Shown in pieces: positions 32,241 to 43,374 of a stretch of 64,000 nucleotides of DNA (position 1 is the stretch's first letter; each line of letters opens with the position of its first letter). Origin of the DNA: Ctena decussata (taxonomy: Eukaryota; Mollusca; Bivalvia; Lucinida; Lucinidae); contig OZ022509.1 of assembly GCA_963989385.1 (NCBI GenBank), positions 56,153,431 through 56,217,430 on the forward strand, written 5' to 3'. The position numbers were made by a program, and so were the translations under genes. The notes beneath the pieces were generated by a model that did no database searches, was not told the DNA's origin, and was given only the letters and a program-made list of their open reading frames with translations.

Positions 32241-33350
32241 GTCCCATCGCAAATCTTCATATTGTTTGCAAATTAACAAAGTGGTATTCGTCCTCAAGAC
32301 AATCCGGACAGAATCGACAGTTTCTGTTTACCCTTTCTACGCCCCTATGCCTCCCATTTTCTATTTCTAAAGCATGGCAAGGTACTATTAGACTTGACAA
32401 GGCATTACGAAATTTACTGATTTTCAAAATGTCTAAATAGCTTTCTAAACACTGACGAATTTTAATATGTGTATAAAAAGACAATTTACTACTTTCATTT
32501 ATTTGTGTTTTCCACACTTGCAAAACAGATCCTTGATTCTCTGTTCAAAACTGCGCAAAAACTCTCCTTCATTCTGAACATCTTGGTCCTCCCAGACATA
32601 CAGAAAACCATTTATCGATTGAATACTTCTAATTTCTGAAGCCCAGTTTTTGTATCCTAATGCATCAAAATGGAATAACATATCATACATGACATTTTCT
32701 AACATACCTATCATTTGGCATTTTTAAAATCTTAAGCCAATACTTTAAGAGTCTTTTCCAACATACTATATACAGCGGGTTACGACCAAAGTCACCTAAA
32801 ACTGCATAATTGCTGACTCTTTGAGATACATTCATAAATCTTTTGCATGCATAATATTGTACTCGCTCGATGTTTTCAAATTGCCCAGTGCCCCATACCT
32901 CACAACCGTAAGGCAACATTGAACAAATTTTCATATCAAACATTTTGAAAAAAGCCGACGGAGACAATTGTCCAAAACTATTTAACGTTTGCAACAACGA
33001 CACTAGTTTTATATTGGCTTTCATTGAAACATCTTCGGTCATCCTATACATAAATAGTCTCGGAGTAAATAATAAACTAACATACTGAAACCCATTTACT
33101 ACCTCTAATTTAATTCCTTTGTAAAAGAACCTTTCGTTTGCACGTAATCTACCAACCAGTCTAAAATCACTTTTGGTTTAACAGCATTTACGATCATGTG
33201 ATATACTTCACAGAAATTCTCTAAAATATTTAACTGTCTTTGAAGTCCTTTTATTGTGTCAGAAATAAGAGCTATGTTGTCCGCAAACAATAATAAAAAT
33301 GTCTCCTTAATATCTGGAAATAACTGTATCCCACGCATATCACTGTTTTC
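32241..33350 (-). pseudogene. Decayed non-LTR reverse transcriptase (CR1/L2-like), copy 1
   Basis: Overlapping minus-strand frames: 33338-33105 carries the RT catalytic region as LLLFADNIALISDTIKGLQR, where the usual D-D pair reads D-N. 33051-32683 carries the C-terminal RT landmark CSMLPYGCEVWG with NIERVQYYACKRFMNVSQR. 32523-32257 carries ENGRHRGVERVNRNCRFCPD, the Cys-containing tail common in CR1/L2-like ORF2 proteins. At least three frame changes and a mutated catalytic Asp mean it is dead. The left part (below ~32304) is absent from the second copy. Clade assignment is by memory. Confidence 0.75.
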
Positions 33351-33565
33351 TATTAACTATTAACTTTTAACTCATTCACGAAAAATGAAAAAAAACACAC
33401 ACAAAAAAACAGGACTCGGCATACATTCCTTAGACCAACAGGACATTCAAAGTATTTATTACATTCTCCGTTCACCCTTACACACGTCTTCACACTTTCA
33501 TACATACTATGTACAACTCTAAAAATGTTCTAAATCCATTAAATGCATTTTATTTTAATTTGCAG

Positions 33566-33930
33566 GGTTATAACAACTCTAGAGGAGCTGCAGCCAGACC
33601 TACGGGAGCGCATTAAGCCCTTTTATAAAAAGGATAAATTAGCCACAGCCGACCTTCTGAACGACGTTCAAAGAGCTTTTATCAAGCAGAGAGCAAAACG
33701 GTGTATTGACACAGGACTGACAGGAGCGAAGAGTGAAACAAGTCATTGGCGAGGGAGTCAACGAAAGGCTGTGGCCAGAAAATTTTGAACTCGATGACAA
33801 TAACGATTTCGAAAATTCATCATGAATCGATTGAATAATGAAAAAAAATCTTTTCGAAAAAAGGCTTTGTTGGAAAACCAGAAGGCGAGATTGAGCCAGT
33901 ACATTGCGGAAGGTCTGGAATGATGAAATG
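33566..33930 (+). pseudogene. Exon-like coding remnant, copy 1
   Basis: The acceptor TTTTAATTTGCAG is followed by VITTLEELQPDLRERIKPFY and KKDKLATADLLNDVQRAFIK, which look like a real helical protein. A shift is needed before the continuation QVIGEGVNERLWPENFELDD, and a one-base deletion near 33822, absent from copy 2, ends it. The family is not recognised. Confidence 0.5.
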
Positions 33931-34019
33931 ACATAAGAAGTAAAGTTACATACAGTCATGACTTGGATGTGTCTATAGATAATTCGTTATAGATTCACAC
34001 TAATTTACATTTTCCGGAA

Positions 34020-34450
34020 TTATTTTGTAACAATCATTTTTCAATCACGTTATCTTTTATAAATACGGGCATTGTGCAATACTACCCTTGTGACAGATAG
34101 GACTGTTGGGTGTGTATAAAGTAAATTCGTCCTGATTCACATTAATTTACAATTCCTGGATTACTTCTGTAACAATCATTTTCAATCTCACAGTGAAAAC
34201 GGGCATTGTGCAATAATATCCTTGTGATAGATAGGACTGTTGGGTGTGTATATAAATACGGGCATTGTGCAATATTACCCTTGTGACAGATAGGACTGTT
34301 GTGTGTGTATATAGTAAATTCGTCCTTGATTCACATTGATTTACAATTCCTGGATTACTTTGTAAGAATCATTTTCAATCTCGCAGTGAAAACAGGCATT
34401 GTGCAATAATACGCTTGTGACAGATAGGACTGTTGGGTGTGTACATAACA
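34020..34450 (+). repeat. Tandem repeat, ~100-150-bp units, copy 1
   Basis: The block GGGCATTGTGCAATA with GACAGATAGGACTGTTG and GTGTGTATA recurs near 34070, 34200, 34259 and 34393. It is also present in the second copy at 45130-45510. Confidence 0.75.
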
Positions 34451-34701
34451 AATTAACATTCGATTTATGCTGATTAGCAGTTCTCGAAATCATCTGTAAC
34501 AATCATTTCAAATCATTTTCCTCTGCCTGTCTGACGGGGTCATCGTCCCGCGGAGGTGAACATTAACAGGAACAGCCTAATTTCATTATGCAGTTTCTGA
34601 AAGTATGCTGTTTCTAGTAATGGCCAACGGTCAGACATTTAACACGGGCCTCGCTGGTAATGCATTGATTTATTTTCTCAGTAATTCTGAGTACAGGATG
34701 A

Positions 34702-34867
34702 GTGAGTGAGTGAGTGAACTCGGGTTTTACGTCCCACCAACAACGAGGTCATATGGAGACGGGACCTCGGTTTAAAGTCTCATCCGAAAGACCGGAGAAG
34801 CGGGGGATCGAACCTGCGACCCCTGGATTGGTAGTCTGGAGCGTTATCCACTACGCTACACCCGCTC
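34702..34867 (-). mobile_element. tRNA-derived SINE with perfect target duplication
   Basis: Read on the minus strand it starts AGCGGGTGTAGCGTAGTGGA (A-box region), then GGTCGCAGGTTCGATCCCC, which contains a consensus B box GGTTCGATCCC, so the head is tRNA-like. A CGGATGAGACTTTAAACCG body and a (TCAC)n tail follow. A perfect 15-bp duplication CTGAGTACAGGATGA lies at 34687-34701 and 34868-34882. The paralogous site at 45807-45819 is empty. Transcription would be by RNA polymerase III. Confidence 0.9.
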
Positions 34868-35560
34868 CTGAGTACAGGATGAACAGTAAAAGTATATCTT
34901 AGATTTGGTTGTTCGTTGCATAAACTAAAACATAATGGTCGGCCCTTATATACGAAGTAAGATTCAAGAAAACCTTCATGGTTGGCTATGCAAAGGGAAA
35001 TCAGCAAAAGTAGGCTAAAAGTAAGACTCACCTCAAGGTAAGCCAATAATAGTAATACTGCAGTCTGCACATTTAGTGCTTAACCCAGTCATGACTAATA
35101 ACTTTGCTTCCCTCTTTAATTGCAGGCAGGTTGGTCTGGTATCCGACTCAATGATGGGTCTGACAAAATGTTATTTACTTTACTTGGTAGAGGCCGGATC
35201 TTGTCGGTCTGTTGTTTGCTTGTTAGTGGTTCAACTGATGACTTTCATTTGCTCCGTACTTCAGTGGTGTTGTTCCCTACCCCAAAGGTTTCCAGTTGTC
35301 TCGATACTTACATGCTTAATGTTTTAATTAAGGCTTACAATAAATAAATCGGAGGCTTACTGAAAGCGTAATTTTAAGTAAATGTTACCTACAGCATAAC
35401 TGTATGAAAAAAGGCTTATACAAGCTATACCCTAGGGATACCGTAAGGGCGGACCTTACCTGCACGGCTTACTTTAAGCTGTCTCAATTATTGTCCTTCA
35501 GTAAAGGATAAACGGTAAAGGTGTTATGAAATATTAAATATGTCATATATTTTATTACAG

Positions 35561-35593
35561 ACAATGGATGATATGGAAGTTTACCTCAATCTG
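35561..35593 (+). CDS. Microexon 1 (33 nt) of a small acidic protein
   Basis: Acceptor TATTTTATTACAG, donor CTG|GTATGT. It reads T-MDDMEVYLNL in phase 0. The Met may be the start codon, or an upstream exon may exist. It begins only 39 bp after the edge of the segmental duplication. The next three exons continue in phase 0. Confidence 0.65.
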
Positions 35594-36670
35594 GTATGTA
35601 TACAATTTTGATAAAAGTATTCCATCTAATGCAATATGTATTTGTAGACAATTTTAATTGATTAATAAAGTCAACTGAAATCATAAACGTATGCATTCTA
35701 AAACTTTCTTAATACTTTCCAACGATCTGATCATGAGCAGTAATCTTTTATGTGATCTTATTGAAGACCCTAAATCAGCTCTTTATTTCACTTACCGTAT
35801 TTGCTCTATTAAGCGCTCAGTGCACTTAGTCTTTTTCACAATTGCTCTCAAAATGTTCATCGAAATTACATCCCAGTTAGCGCACACGAACGGCTGGTGT
35901 GGCTGTTCTTAGTTTCAAAAGGCCAGGTGCGATGTTATTTTGGGAATTTGTTGAATTAAGGATTTGCATGAAATTACATTAGCAATCAAAATAGAACTGA
36001 CAGTATCTGAAAATCCGACAAAAATTAAGGTATTTTTTATTTTACCAGGTGTCTGATACCCTACTTCAAAATTAAGGGTGGGCTTGTGCACATGTATTTT
36101 AAAAATGACCTTGGAGCGCAATTATAAGAGCAGGTGCGCTAAATAGAGCAAATACGGTATGTATTATAGACTGCCCAGAAGAAGCTTATTAAATACAATA
36201 GAACCAGAAACTTTAACTACTGACTGTGATTATTTTGACCAGCAGAGTAATTCATTTTCTTACCAAATTAGATTCAGCCATTAATGTAGTAGAAGCATAT
36301 TGTTTTATAAGCACATCTGTCTAGTAACAAAGTAATATAGATTGAAATCATTTCGTAGTATGACTTCTGTTTTTCCTTTCAAGTTCTCCTAAAATTAAAT
36401 TCAATACAAGCGAATATCACAGGAGGAGGGCTTTCATAATAATAAACAAGGAGGCGGGATGAAAATCCATACAATAACTTCACAATTTTGGAAGTTATAG
36501 TATGGATTGTTCTGTCATACCACAATTCAGTTAAAAATTCGTAGAAAGAACTAAGTGAATACATATCGCCTTCGATTTGTTGTAATTTGCTTATTTCTTT
36601 CTACTCGTTCTTTAACTCTAATATATAAAAAACTTTGCACATGAATTAGATATTGTTTTATGCATTTCAG

Positions 36671-36697
36671 GATGAAGCCCATCAAACTGACCAAGCT
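36671..36697 (+). CDS. Microexon 2 (27 nt)
   Basis: Acceptor TTATGCATTTCAG, donor GCT|GTATGT. Nine codons, DEAHQTDQA, phase 0 at both ends. Acidic and hydrophilic, and could be a cassette since removal keeps the frame. Confidence 0.6.
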
Positions 36698-36819
36698 GTA
36701 TGTATATACTGTAGTATTTTCATTATTCATGTTTAGATATTATAATGTTTCTAGTTTCTACACACACTATCTCAAGCTGCTAGATAGTCGCTGAAGCTTA
36801 ACAAAAGTAGCAAGTATGC

Positions 36820-37072
36820 AATGAACAGGAAAAAAGCAAAGCCCTTCCTCAAAACAAAACCGGGAAATAACGAACAATTTTAAATATAAAAAAAAACAAC
36901 GAGAACATACAGCCTACAGAGTGGGCAGCTCTTTTCCTAAAGGTGGCTACCCAGCAACCCAAACCAAACTCAATTATAATTAACATAAGGGGAAACGTCA
37001 CCACAATACCAAAAAAACAGGCAACAGAGGACCACTCCAGAACGAAGGCTTTGGAACGGTCAGTAATGAAAA
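36820..37072 (+). repeat. Dispersed repeat R1, diverged copy 3
   Basis: Shares GAGAACATA, GGTGGC(T/C)AC(C/T)CAGCAACCCA, GGCAACAGAG and GGAACGGTCAGTAATGA with the copies at 29583 and 49476, with several indels. It lies in the intron between microexons 2 and 3. Confidence 0.7.
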
Positions 37073-37399
37073 TGTTCATGTCTTATCTGATTGAAAATCC
37101 AGAAAACCCATTGTATCATTGCTGGGCTCAAATCATTTACATAAAATACTGCAATTTAAACGCATTTGTGAAATAATTAGAATATATAATTGCTATGATG
37201 AAGCAACCAAATAAAAACATGTGCAATAACATATTGGTGCAGAACAGAACAGAGTTTATCATGCTGTTTACATGTGCAGCTTATTATCGCAATCAAATGC
37301 TCAAACGCAAATGCTTAACAAACATAAAAGACCCGTGATTATTTTAGATTATTGTTATTAGACTACGCACATGCGTTATCCATGCTTCAAATATTTCAG

Positions 37400-37438
37400 G
37401 CTGCTCCTGCGGAACTTGGATTTACGTTGGATGAGGTG
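37400..37438 (+). CDS. Microexon 3 (39 nt)
   Basis: Acceptor TTCAAATATTTCAG, donor GTG|GTATGT. Thirteen codons, AAPAELGFTLDEV, phase 0 at both ends. Confidence 0.65.
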
Positions 37439-37659
37439 GTATGTATACAACTTACTTATTGCACAAAAACCTAATCTGGCTCCGTTCTATGATTGTAAGT
37501 GAATTTAGGACAAAACATGTAAAATGAAATAAAGCAACAATTAAGAGTACAACAAATGAGCTGAAAATCGAATCATAATGCTTCAGTCCAATTGCAAAAC
37601 GATACAAGATGTGAGCAATGATTTTTCAAGGAAATAATCTATATGTAATTTTATTCTAG

Positions 37660-37767
37660 AACACGGTGATAGACGAACTGCGAAGAGAGAAAATGAATAT
37701 GGAGGTCGACCAAGCTGAACTGGACACGTTGGTAGATCAGATGGTCAAAGATTATGTGAAAGAATAA
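37660..37767 (+). CDS. Last exon (108 nt) of the small acidic protein
   Basis: The acceptor is AATTTTATTCTAG. It encodes NTVIDELRREKMNMEVDQAE and LDTLVDQMVKDYVKE, then TAA. The stretch is predicted amphipathic helix or coiled coil, with heptad-like Val/Leu/Met spacing. AATAAA overlaps the stop (37763-37768), a possible poly(A) signal. Together the four exons give a protein of ~67 residues if the Met at 35564 is the start, strongly acidic, with no domain I recognise. Confidence 0.7.
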   Translation, partial: NTVIDELRREKMNMEVDQAELDTLVDQMVKDYVKE

Positions 37768-37930
37768 AAAGGGAAGATTTTAATACAAACCAATGACATT
37801 AGAAAGTTCATATCATTTAAGAGCAAGGAAAACATTAAAAAAAATTATTTGAGCAAGACTTTACAGTTTTGGGTCATTAATCCTCGCCTGTACGATGGCC
37901 AAATTGGCTCACTTTTTAACTCCATACTAT

Positions 37931-37988
37931 TTCACAATTCCGAATTCTGAATTCCGAATTCTGAATTCCTAATTCCGAATTCGGAAAT
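37931..37988 (+). repeat. Short GAATTC-type repeat
   Basis: CCGAATTCTGAATT-type units repeated about five times. A related patch lies at 38510-38560 and runs into CTAACCCTAACCC. Confidence 0.7.
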
Positions 37989-38071
37989 TCGTAGAACATA
38001 CTAAACGCTTGATAATAATGACTCTTAACATTTTGTCAAACCTCTGCATGATATGGATGATTGCTTAAATA

Positions 38072-38280
38072 TGAGCGGCGACACGAGAACACCAACAAAG
38101 TAGTTGTTCGCCCAGCGCAGACAGATCAGCCTGAGAATGCGCCCATTCTAATCAAACTCTTCACTAGGCACTTACAGGGAAGCTATGGGTCTAAGGCACC
38201 TCCATGCGGATCGCGAAGACTGATCTGAAACTCCACTGGGCGCACATGCCACTTTGTTGGTTTTGTCGTGTCGCGGCTCA
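38072..38280. mobile_element. MITE with ~31-bp terminal inverted repeats
   Basis: The left arm TGAGCGGCGACACGAGAACA followed by CCAACAAAGTA matches the inverted right arm TGAGCCGCGACACGACAAAA followed by CCAACAAAGTG with three to four mismatches. It is 209 bp with no ORF and AT-rich flanks. A half copy with the right-end sequence is at 46984-47024. Confidence 0.75.
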
Positions 38281-38317
38281 TTTGATGATAATCCTTAAAT
38301 GTGACTTAGACTAAAGA

Positions 38318-38376
38318 GAAAGAGACAGAGACAGACAGACAGACAGACACAGAGACAGACAGACACAGAGACAGAC
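38318..38376 (+). repeat. (GACA)n-type microsatellite
   Basis: GAGACAGACAGACAGACAGA and interrupted CACAGAGACAGACAGA units. Confidence 0.85.
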
Positions 38377-38839
38377 TCTCTGTCCTAGCACAATCCCCAG
38401 TTTTGGAAGCAGTCCTTTCTGTGTGTGACCTTGCTTGAGTACAGGGATTACTCAGATCAGCCTGCGCATCTTCACAATTTAATCAGAGTCTTCCCTTTTC
38501 GCATATATATCTGAATTCCGGATTCTCAATTCCGACTTCCGAATTCTGAATTCCTAACCCTAACCCAATAACACAACTAAGTACTTGCCGATCGAAACAG
38601 AACTGAATTATTATTTCCATCCTTGAAAGCTGATCTCGTGATTTTTGACATCTGCTGGCAGCGAAGCATGACATCATACAAGGGGAATTACTTTTATTAT
38701 TTTTTTTTCATCATTTACTTGGAGTTAAGTCCCCTATCATGGTAACAATGCTTCTGACAATTTTCTGACAGCTATTAATGACCACATCAAACGGATACAT
38801 ATGTATATCAAATTTGCTTATATTTGTTGTTGAATTCAG

Positions 38840-38879
38840 ATATTCCAGTCACAACGAAGAGGGTCGGATAAAAAGAAAG
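38840..38879 (+). CDS. Putative 40-nt microexon
   Basis: The acceptor TTGTTGTTGAATTCAG and the donor AAAG|GTAAGT are both strong. The phase-0 reading is IFQSQRRGSDKKK plus one base. It may join the sequence after the acceptor near 39011, where it would stop after three codons, or the exon near 39079. The link is uncertain. Confidence 0.35.
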
Positions 38880-39078
38880 GTAAGTATATTTCTATGTTTA
38901 ATGTCAATAAATATTGCATCAAAGTATGGGTTACGCAATCCAAAAAAGAAAAATCTCAATATATTTATTTAACATATAATGTACGTTTTATGACATCATA
39001 TCCTGCTGTCAGAAAGACTGTAGCTGAAATGCCAAATATAAGGTAGTAACATGCCACTGTACCACTTCATTCCTAAAG

Positions 39079-39363
39079 CTAAAGATGGAGATGCCAATAC
39101 GTCTCATCCTTATGGAACACGTTGAAGACTTGACAGTCTTAGAGGATTTTGCTGCCCGGAATGAGAAGGACGTAGTGGGTGTGAAGGTTGGGGGATCTGT
39201 CGGTCTTGGATATTTTATAGAGGATGACATGCTTGACTGTTTGTTTCTGTGGGAGCATCTCAGTTTAGCATGCACCCTTTATAGAATAGATGAACCGATT
39301 ATCCCTTGGCCACCATCACCTACCATCTCAGACTGTTTGTCAGTGCAATCTGTAGAAAGCTGA
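39079..39363 (+). CDS. Putative last exon, 92-residue frame
   Basis: The frame from ATG 39085 reads MEMPIRLILMEHVEDLTVLE, then DFAARNEKDVVGVKVGGSVG, LGYFIEDDMLDCLFLWEHLS and more to a TGA at 39361-39363. It looks like a folded soluble domain rather than chance. An acceptor-like TTCATTCCTAAAG lies just before it. The start may instead be upstream through splicing. The family is not recognised. Confidence 0.5.
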   Translation, partial: LKMEMPIRLILMEHVEDLTVLEDFAARNEKDVVGVKVGGSVGLGYFIEDDMLDCLFLWEHLSLACTLYRIDEPIIPWPPSPTISDCLSVQSVES

Positions 39364-39696
39364 GATCTTTCACTGTGATTTCATTTACATTGTTAATTCG
39401 GCCGTATGATTTTGTTAGCCTTTGTGATTCCTTTAATTAGGCTTCGGAAATAAGCTGGGGCCAAACAAACAACAAGTCAGACACCCATAACCCTAACCCT
39501 AATTTAATCTTAACCCACATTGATAACCCAAACCCTTACCTTAACCTGATGGTGTCAGGGTTGCAGTGTTGCAGTATTACCAGGTAACAGTACCACTTAG
39601 TCTAATTCATAAACGTATTTACTACGTTTACTAGAAACATACATCATCTCCCTTGTTAAATAGTCTCTCCTGAAAAAAGAAGTTCGGTAACACTTA

Positions 39697-40642
39697 CTAA
39701 AAATAGTAACCATTCCCTACGCCAGGGTCTGTAATCGTTGGTTGTTGTTCTTGCGTAATATTATCTTTTGCATTTACTGACTCACTGGCAGTTTTCGTTT
39801 CTTCACAACTATTCATTTGATTGAAGGAGTCAGTTTTACCACTATCGTTCTCTGCATTTGTAGATGCTGACATAACAGGAATTGAAATTGCATTTGTGGG
39901 AAAAGTATCGTTAAATTTCACATCATTTTCATCTCGTCCAGACAGCATAATTTCGTTTTCGCAATTGGTGATGAATGCGGTTTCTGAATCTTTAGTATTT
40001 TCATCTCTTTCAGCAACGTGCGAGGTTTGACTGTCTTCAGAACTATTTGTTGGTTGTCGTTCTTGCGTAAAGTTATCATTTGCCCATACTGTCTCGCTGT
40101 GACAGTTCGTTTCGTCACAACTAATCCTTTGATTTAAGGAGTCAGTTTCAACACTACTGACCTCCTCATATGTAGATGCTGATATAACAGAGATTTTATT
40201 TGAGGGAATAGTCTCTTTAAATGTCATACCATTGTCTCTTCCTTCAGACAGCGAAATGTTATTTTCACATTTGGAGGAGAATGCGGTTTCTGAATCTTTG
40301 GTACTTTCATTTCTTTCACAAACGGGCGCGGTTGGCTGTCTTTTGAACTATTTGTTAGTTGGTGCATCCTTTGCATTTACTGTCTCAGCGCTACATGTTG
40401 TTTCTTCAGAACTATTCCTTAGATTTAAAGAGTGTTTCAACATTATTGGTCTGTACATTTGTAGATGCTGATGTAACTGAGATTTTATTTTTGGAAATAG
40501 TCTCTTTATTTTTTATATCATTGTCTTCTTGGGCAGCCAACGAAGTTTCGTTTTCCCATTCTGTTGCATCATTAGTTTCAGGGCTGTCAAAATATGCTTC
40601 TTCATCAGACCAGTCTGACCAAACAGGATCACTCATGTTGAC
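39697..40642 (-). CDS. Acidic, Ser/Thr/Asn-rich repeat protein (frame interrupted)
   Basis: An acceptor CTTATTTTTAG (40643-40653) precedes GTCAAC and the start MSDPVWSDWSDEEAYFDSPE at 40636. The protein then consists of about three ~100-residue repeats marked by ISVTSASTN, ISVISASTY and IPVMSASTN, each followed by Glu/Asp/Asn/Ser-rich segments and a STKDSETAF-type motif. A frameshift at ~40412-40440 and a stop in the first repeat split the frame; from 40227 down to 39697 it is open. It is predicted to be disordered, with many possible phosphosites and no known domain. The shifts may be decay or assembly error. Confidence 0.5.
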
Positions 40643-40653
40643 CTAAAAATAAG

Positions 40654-41949
40654 CAGGATATTTTATCAGAAGTTTTAATAACATGAGATAGATTGTGTTT
40701 TAATTTTTGTATCACAATTTGTTTTATGTTTTAACACTTGCCTACTTCTTTTTTTAATTTTGAAGTAGGGGTGGGGGTGGTATTGATTGCTCTTACTGTC
40801 ACAATTCAATTTTTCAGTTTTTACAAATTTGATGTTAGAATGTTAAACCTGGCATTCTTTTGGATAGTACGAAAGATGAAATGATCATGTACATGTAATA
40901 ATATGCCATAGGAATGGCATCTGTTAACTTTTTATGTCAGTGTAGATTCATATCAGTCTGCGTTTATGCGAACAGAAGCTTCGATCAGTGTATAAAGACC
41001 ATACATATGTGCAAGTTTGTCTGAATCATCACAGGCATAAAAAATTCCCATCTGGCAGCTTATATTGTATAGCATTGGCCCCACCCCTGGGGCAACACGC
41101 CTTTTTTAGATGGGGCAAAACGCCCGGGGCGATCTCTTCTCTTGTTTCCATATTTGATTGCTATACCAGCATATGTTGTATTTAGGATTTGTTTTTCCTG
41201 TGGTTGTGAATAATTTTACAAAAACCAAACATATTATTATCAGATAAATGGTAATGGCTCGGGTCAGACCCTGTAAATCTGGGGGACGTTCTCGGGGAAG
41301 CATGCTAGAATATCTTAACACATCACTGGATAGTAAAATCAAAACCCAAATATTTAGGAGAATTACATAACTGGTTTAGATTTCTCACTATTTAGATTAT
41401 TTACGGTAAGAGCCTTACAATAAATTACTCAGCAATAAGTAATTGTATTTTCATACAAAAGTGAAAATTTTAATAAGACTCAACCAATGAATGTATACGT
41501 GTCTCTTTAATGAGCTAAAAGGCGCACATAGAAACAGACACTTTAAATCCTGGATTTGTATATAACAGAGTTCTATAATTTAGGGACAGCAGATTAAAAT
41601 CTTGTAAAACAATGTGATATTAATATATAACTTACCTTTAATTCAAACCATAATTCCTTAAATCCATTCGAAAACTTATCTCTAAATACTTTGTTTTAGC
41701 AATTTATGCGTTTATAATATAATCTTGATGTTAAATGCTAAACTCAAGTAAAAGTATTTACTACGATATGACTGGATTTTGTAGCAGACATGTGAGAGAA
41801 TTGGTTTGGGTTTTAATTAATTACTTCAAAACTAATTAAGATATCACCATAAATTTTTCGCAGATGAAAGACAACATTATGCCCAATTTAAAAATCCAAA
41901 AAAGGGAAATTCGATAAAAATTTCTGTTACGAGGTTTTGACTTTAACCC
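40654..41949. other. No supported gene
   Basis: Non-coding AT-rich sequence. Short plus- and minus-strand frames at 40988-41342 do not look coding. Confidence 0.35.
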
Positions 41950-42550
41950 CACGATATACTGATGGTTCCAAAGATGGTGAGAAAGTTGGATGTGCATTTA
42001 TATCTAGGAAATACTGCAATTCTGCAATTCTTTACGTATTCCTGATGATTCTTCTATTTTCACTGCCGAAGCAAAAGCAATAGACTTAGCTTTAGACTTT
42101 ATTGACAACTGTTACCTTAATGACAAATTTGTAATTTTTTCAGACTCTCTTTCTGTCCTAAAAGCTCTAAATCACACCTCTTCGAGGAATTCACAAACTC
42201 AAAAACTATTAGAAAAACATCATGAAATTTCAAACACTAAAGAAATAGTTTTTTGTTGGATCCCCAGTCACATTAACATAGCTGGCAATGAACCCGCTGA
42301 CAGAAAAGCAAAAGAATCTCTTAGTCTAAATGTGTCTATGTTTGAAATTACGTTTAACAATTTTAAACCCGCTATCAACAGGTACATCTTATCAAAGTGG
42401 CAAACTTCCATGTTAATAATGCAAAGTTAGTTTTATAATGTGCCGTACCTTCCAGTTCTGTTTATATTTTAAGTAATATGCAACCTTCATGACGCAAATG
42501 ACCCAGTGGGTTGACGCGTCGTTAAATTTTAAATCATCATCATCATCATC
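41950..42550 (+). mobile_element. Truncated and internally deleted copy of the first retrotransposon
   Basis: It starts inside RNase H (TATACTGATGGTTCCAAAGA) and continues through DFIDNCYLNDKFVIFSDSLS. Near 42408 it jumps from AAGTGGCAAACTTCC directly to the 3' UTR (ATGTTAATAATGCAAAG), skipping ~430 bp. It ends in (ATC)n at 42533-42550. ACGAT before and after may be a short target duplication. It keeps the two bases missing from the full-length copy. Confidence 0.85.
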
Positions 42551-42559
42551 TACGATTTG

Positions 42560-43374
42560 ACTATAGGAAATTTGAGATGGTATTCCTTAAACAACAACAT
42601 CTACTCAGTTTGCATCCAAAATTCACAAATGTTAACCATTATCTTTGCCACAACACTTACCAAATTTTTACAGTTCTACTAGAGTTAACCAGTTGAATTT
42701 TAGGCGAACCCAGATTTTAACCAACTTTATGCATTTACTAGGTTTTACCATTTGACAGTAATTAATAAGAATAAAAAGTTTAGATCCTATAAGAACAAAG
42801 ACAATATTCATTAAAAATGCAGAAGATAGGCCGTATCTAGGTTTCAGCTATAAAAAGCCTCATCAGTGAGGCCTCATAAGTTCTTGCCTTATCCTAAGCC
42901 TCATCAGTAAAGCCACATAAGTTCTTGCCTAATCCTTAAACTCAGATGTCTATCAGCCATAACTTATTAAACACCAACATTCATCAAAGTTAACATCCAG
43001 CATTAACAAAGGTTTATCATTACCTTTTCTGCCAGCCTTAGCCTAACATCTTAACTACAGTTTGTCTGTTAACTGGAAGTACACCCAGATGTTGACACAC
43101 CTTAGCCTACTTAACACTAACCTTTAACCAGTGAGAATCAAACATTCTACTATGTTATTGTTACTTCTAACATCAACCTCACACATTTAATAGAGAATAC
43201 CATTTGATTCGGAGGAGAACCAAGAAGTTTACCTACCTTTACCCACTTAACCTCTACCATTACCCTTAAATCTTAAACAGAGTTTTCCAGTTGACTGGAA
43301 GCAATACAAGATGCTATTGCACCCTAACCCACTAAACACCAGCCTATTCCCATTGCACGTTTAAATTTCTCCAA
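42560..43374. repeat. Decayed ~100-bp tandem repeats
   Basis: Recurring CAGTT(G/T)...AACTGGAAGTACACCCAGAT-like and CCTTAACC/CCACTTAACACTAACC blocks. No coding content found. Confidence 0.4.

Larger units (their letters stand above)
32304..35522. repeat. Segmental duplication, copy 1
   Basis: Matches 43375-46443 with high identity over the whole length, offset 11,072 at the left and 10,921 at the right. Differences include a tRNA-derived SINE (34702-34867) only here, nine extra bases near 33715, and a ~20-bp piece near 35165. The right edge is the AAAGGT at 35522. Confidence 0.9.

Noticed and set aside
34702..34867. Functional tRNA gene
   Set aside because: The B box is good, but the body continues into a SINE tail with a (TCAC)n end and target duplications, so it is a tRNA-derived SINE.
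35076..35347. 75-83-codon frames after TTTAATTGCAG at 35125, as an exon
   Set aside because: The copy at 46015 has a ~20-bp difference that changes the frame and no donor is evident, so coding is unlikely.
38552..39505. Telomere-like CTAACCCTAACCC and CCCTAACCCTAA motifs
   Set aside because: Only two to three units at each place. Too short for an interstitial telomeric array.
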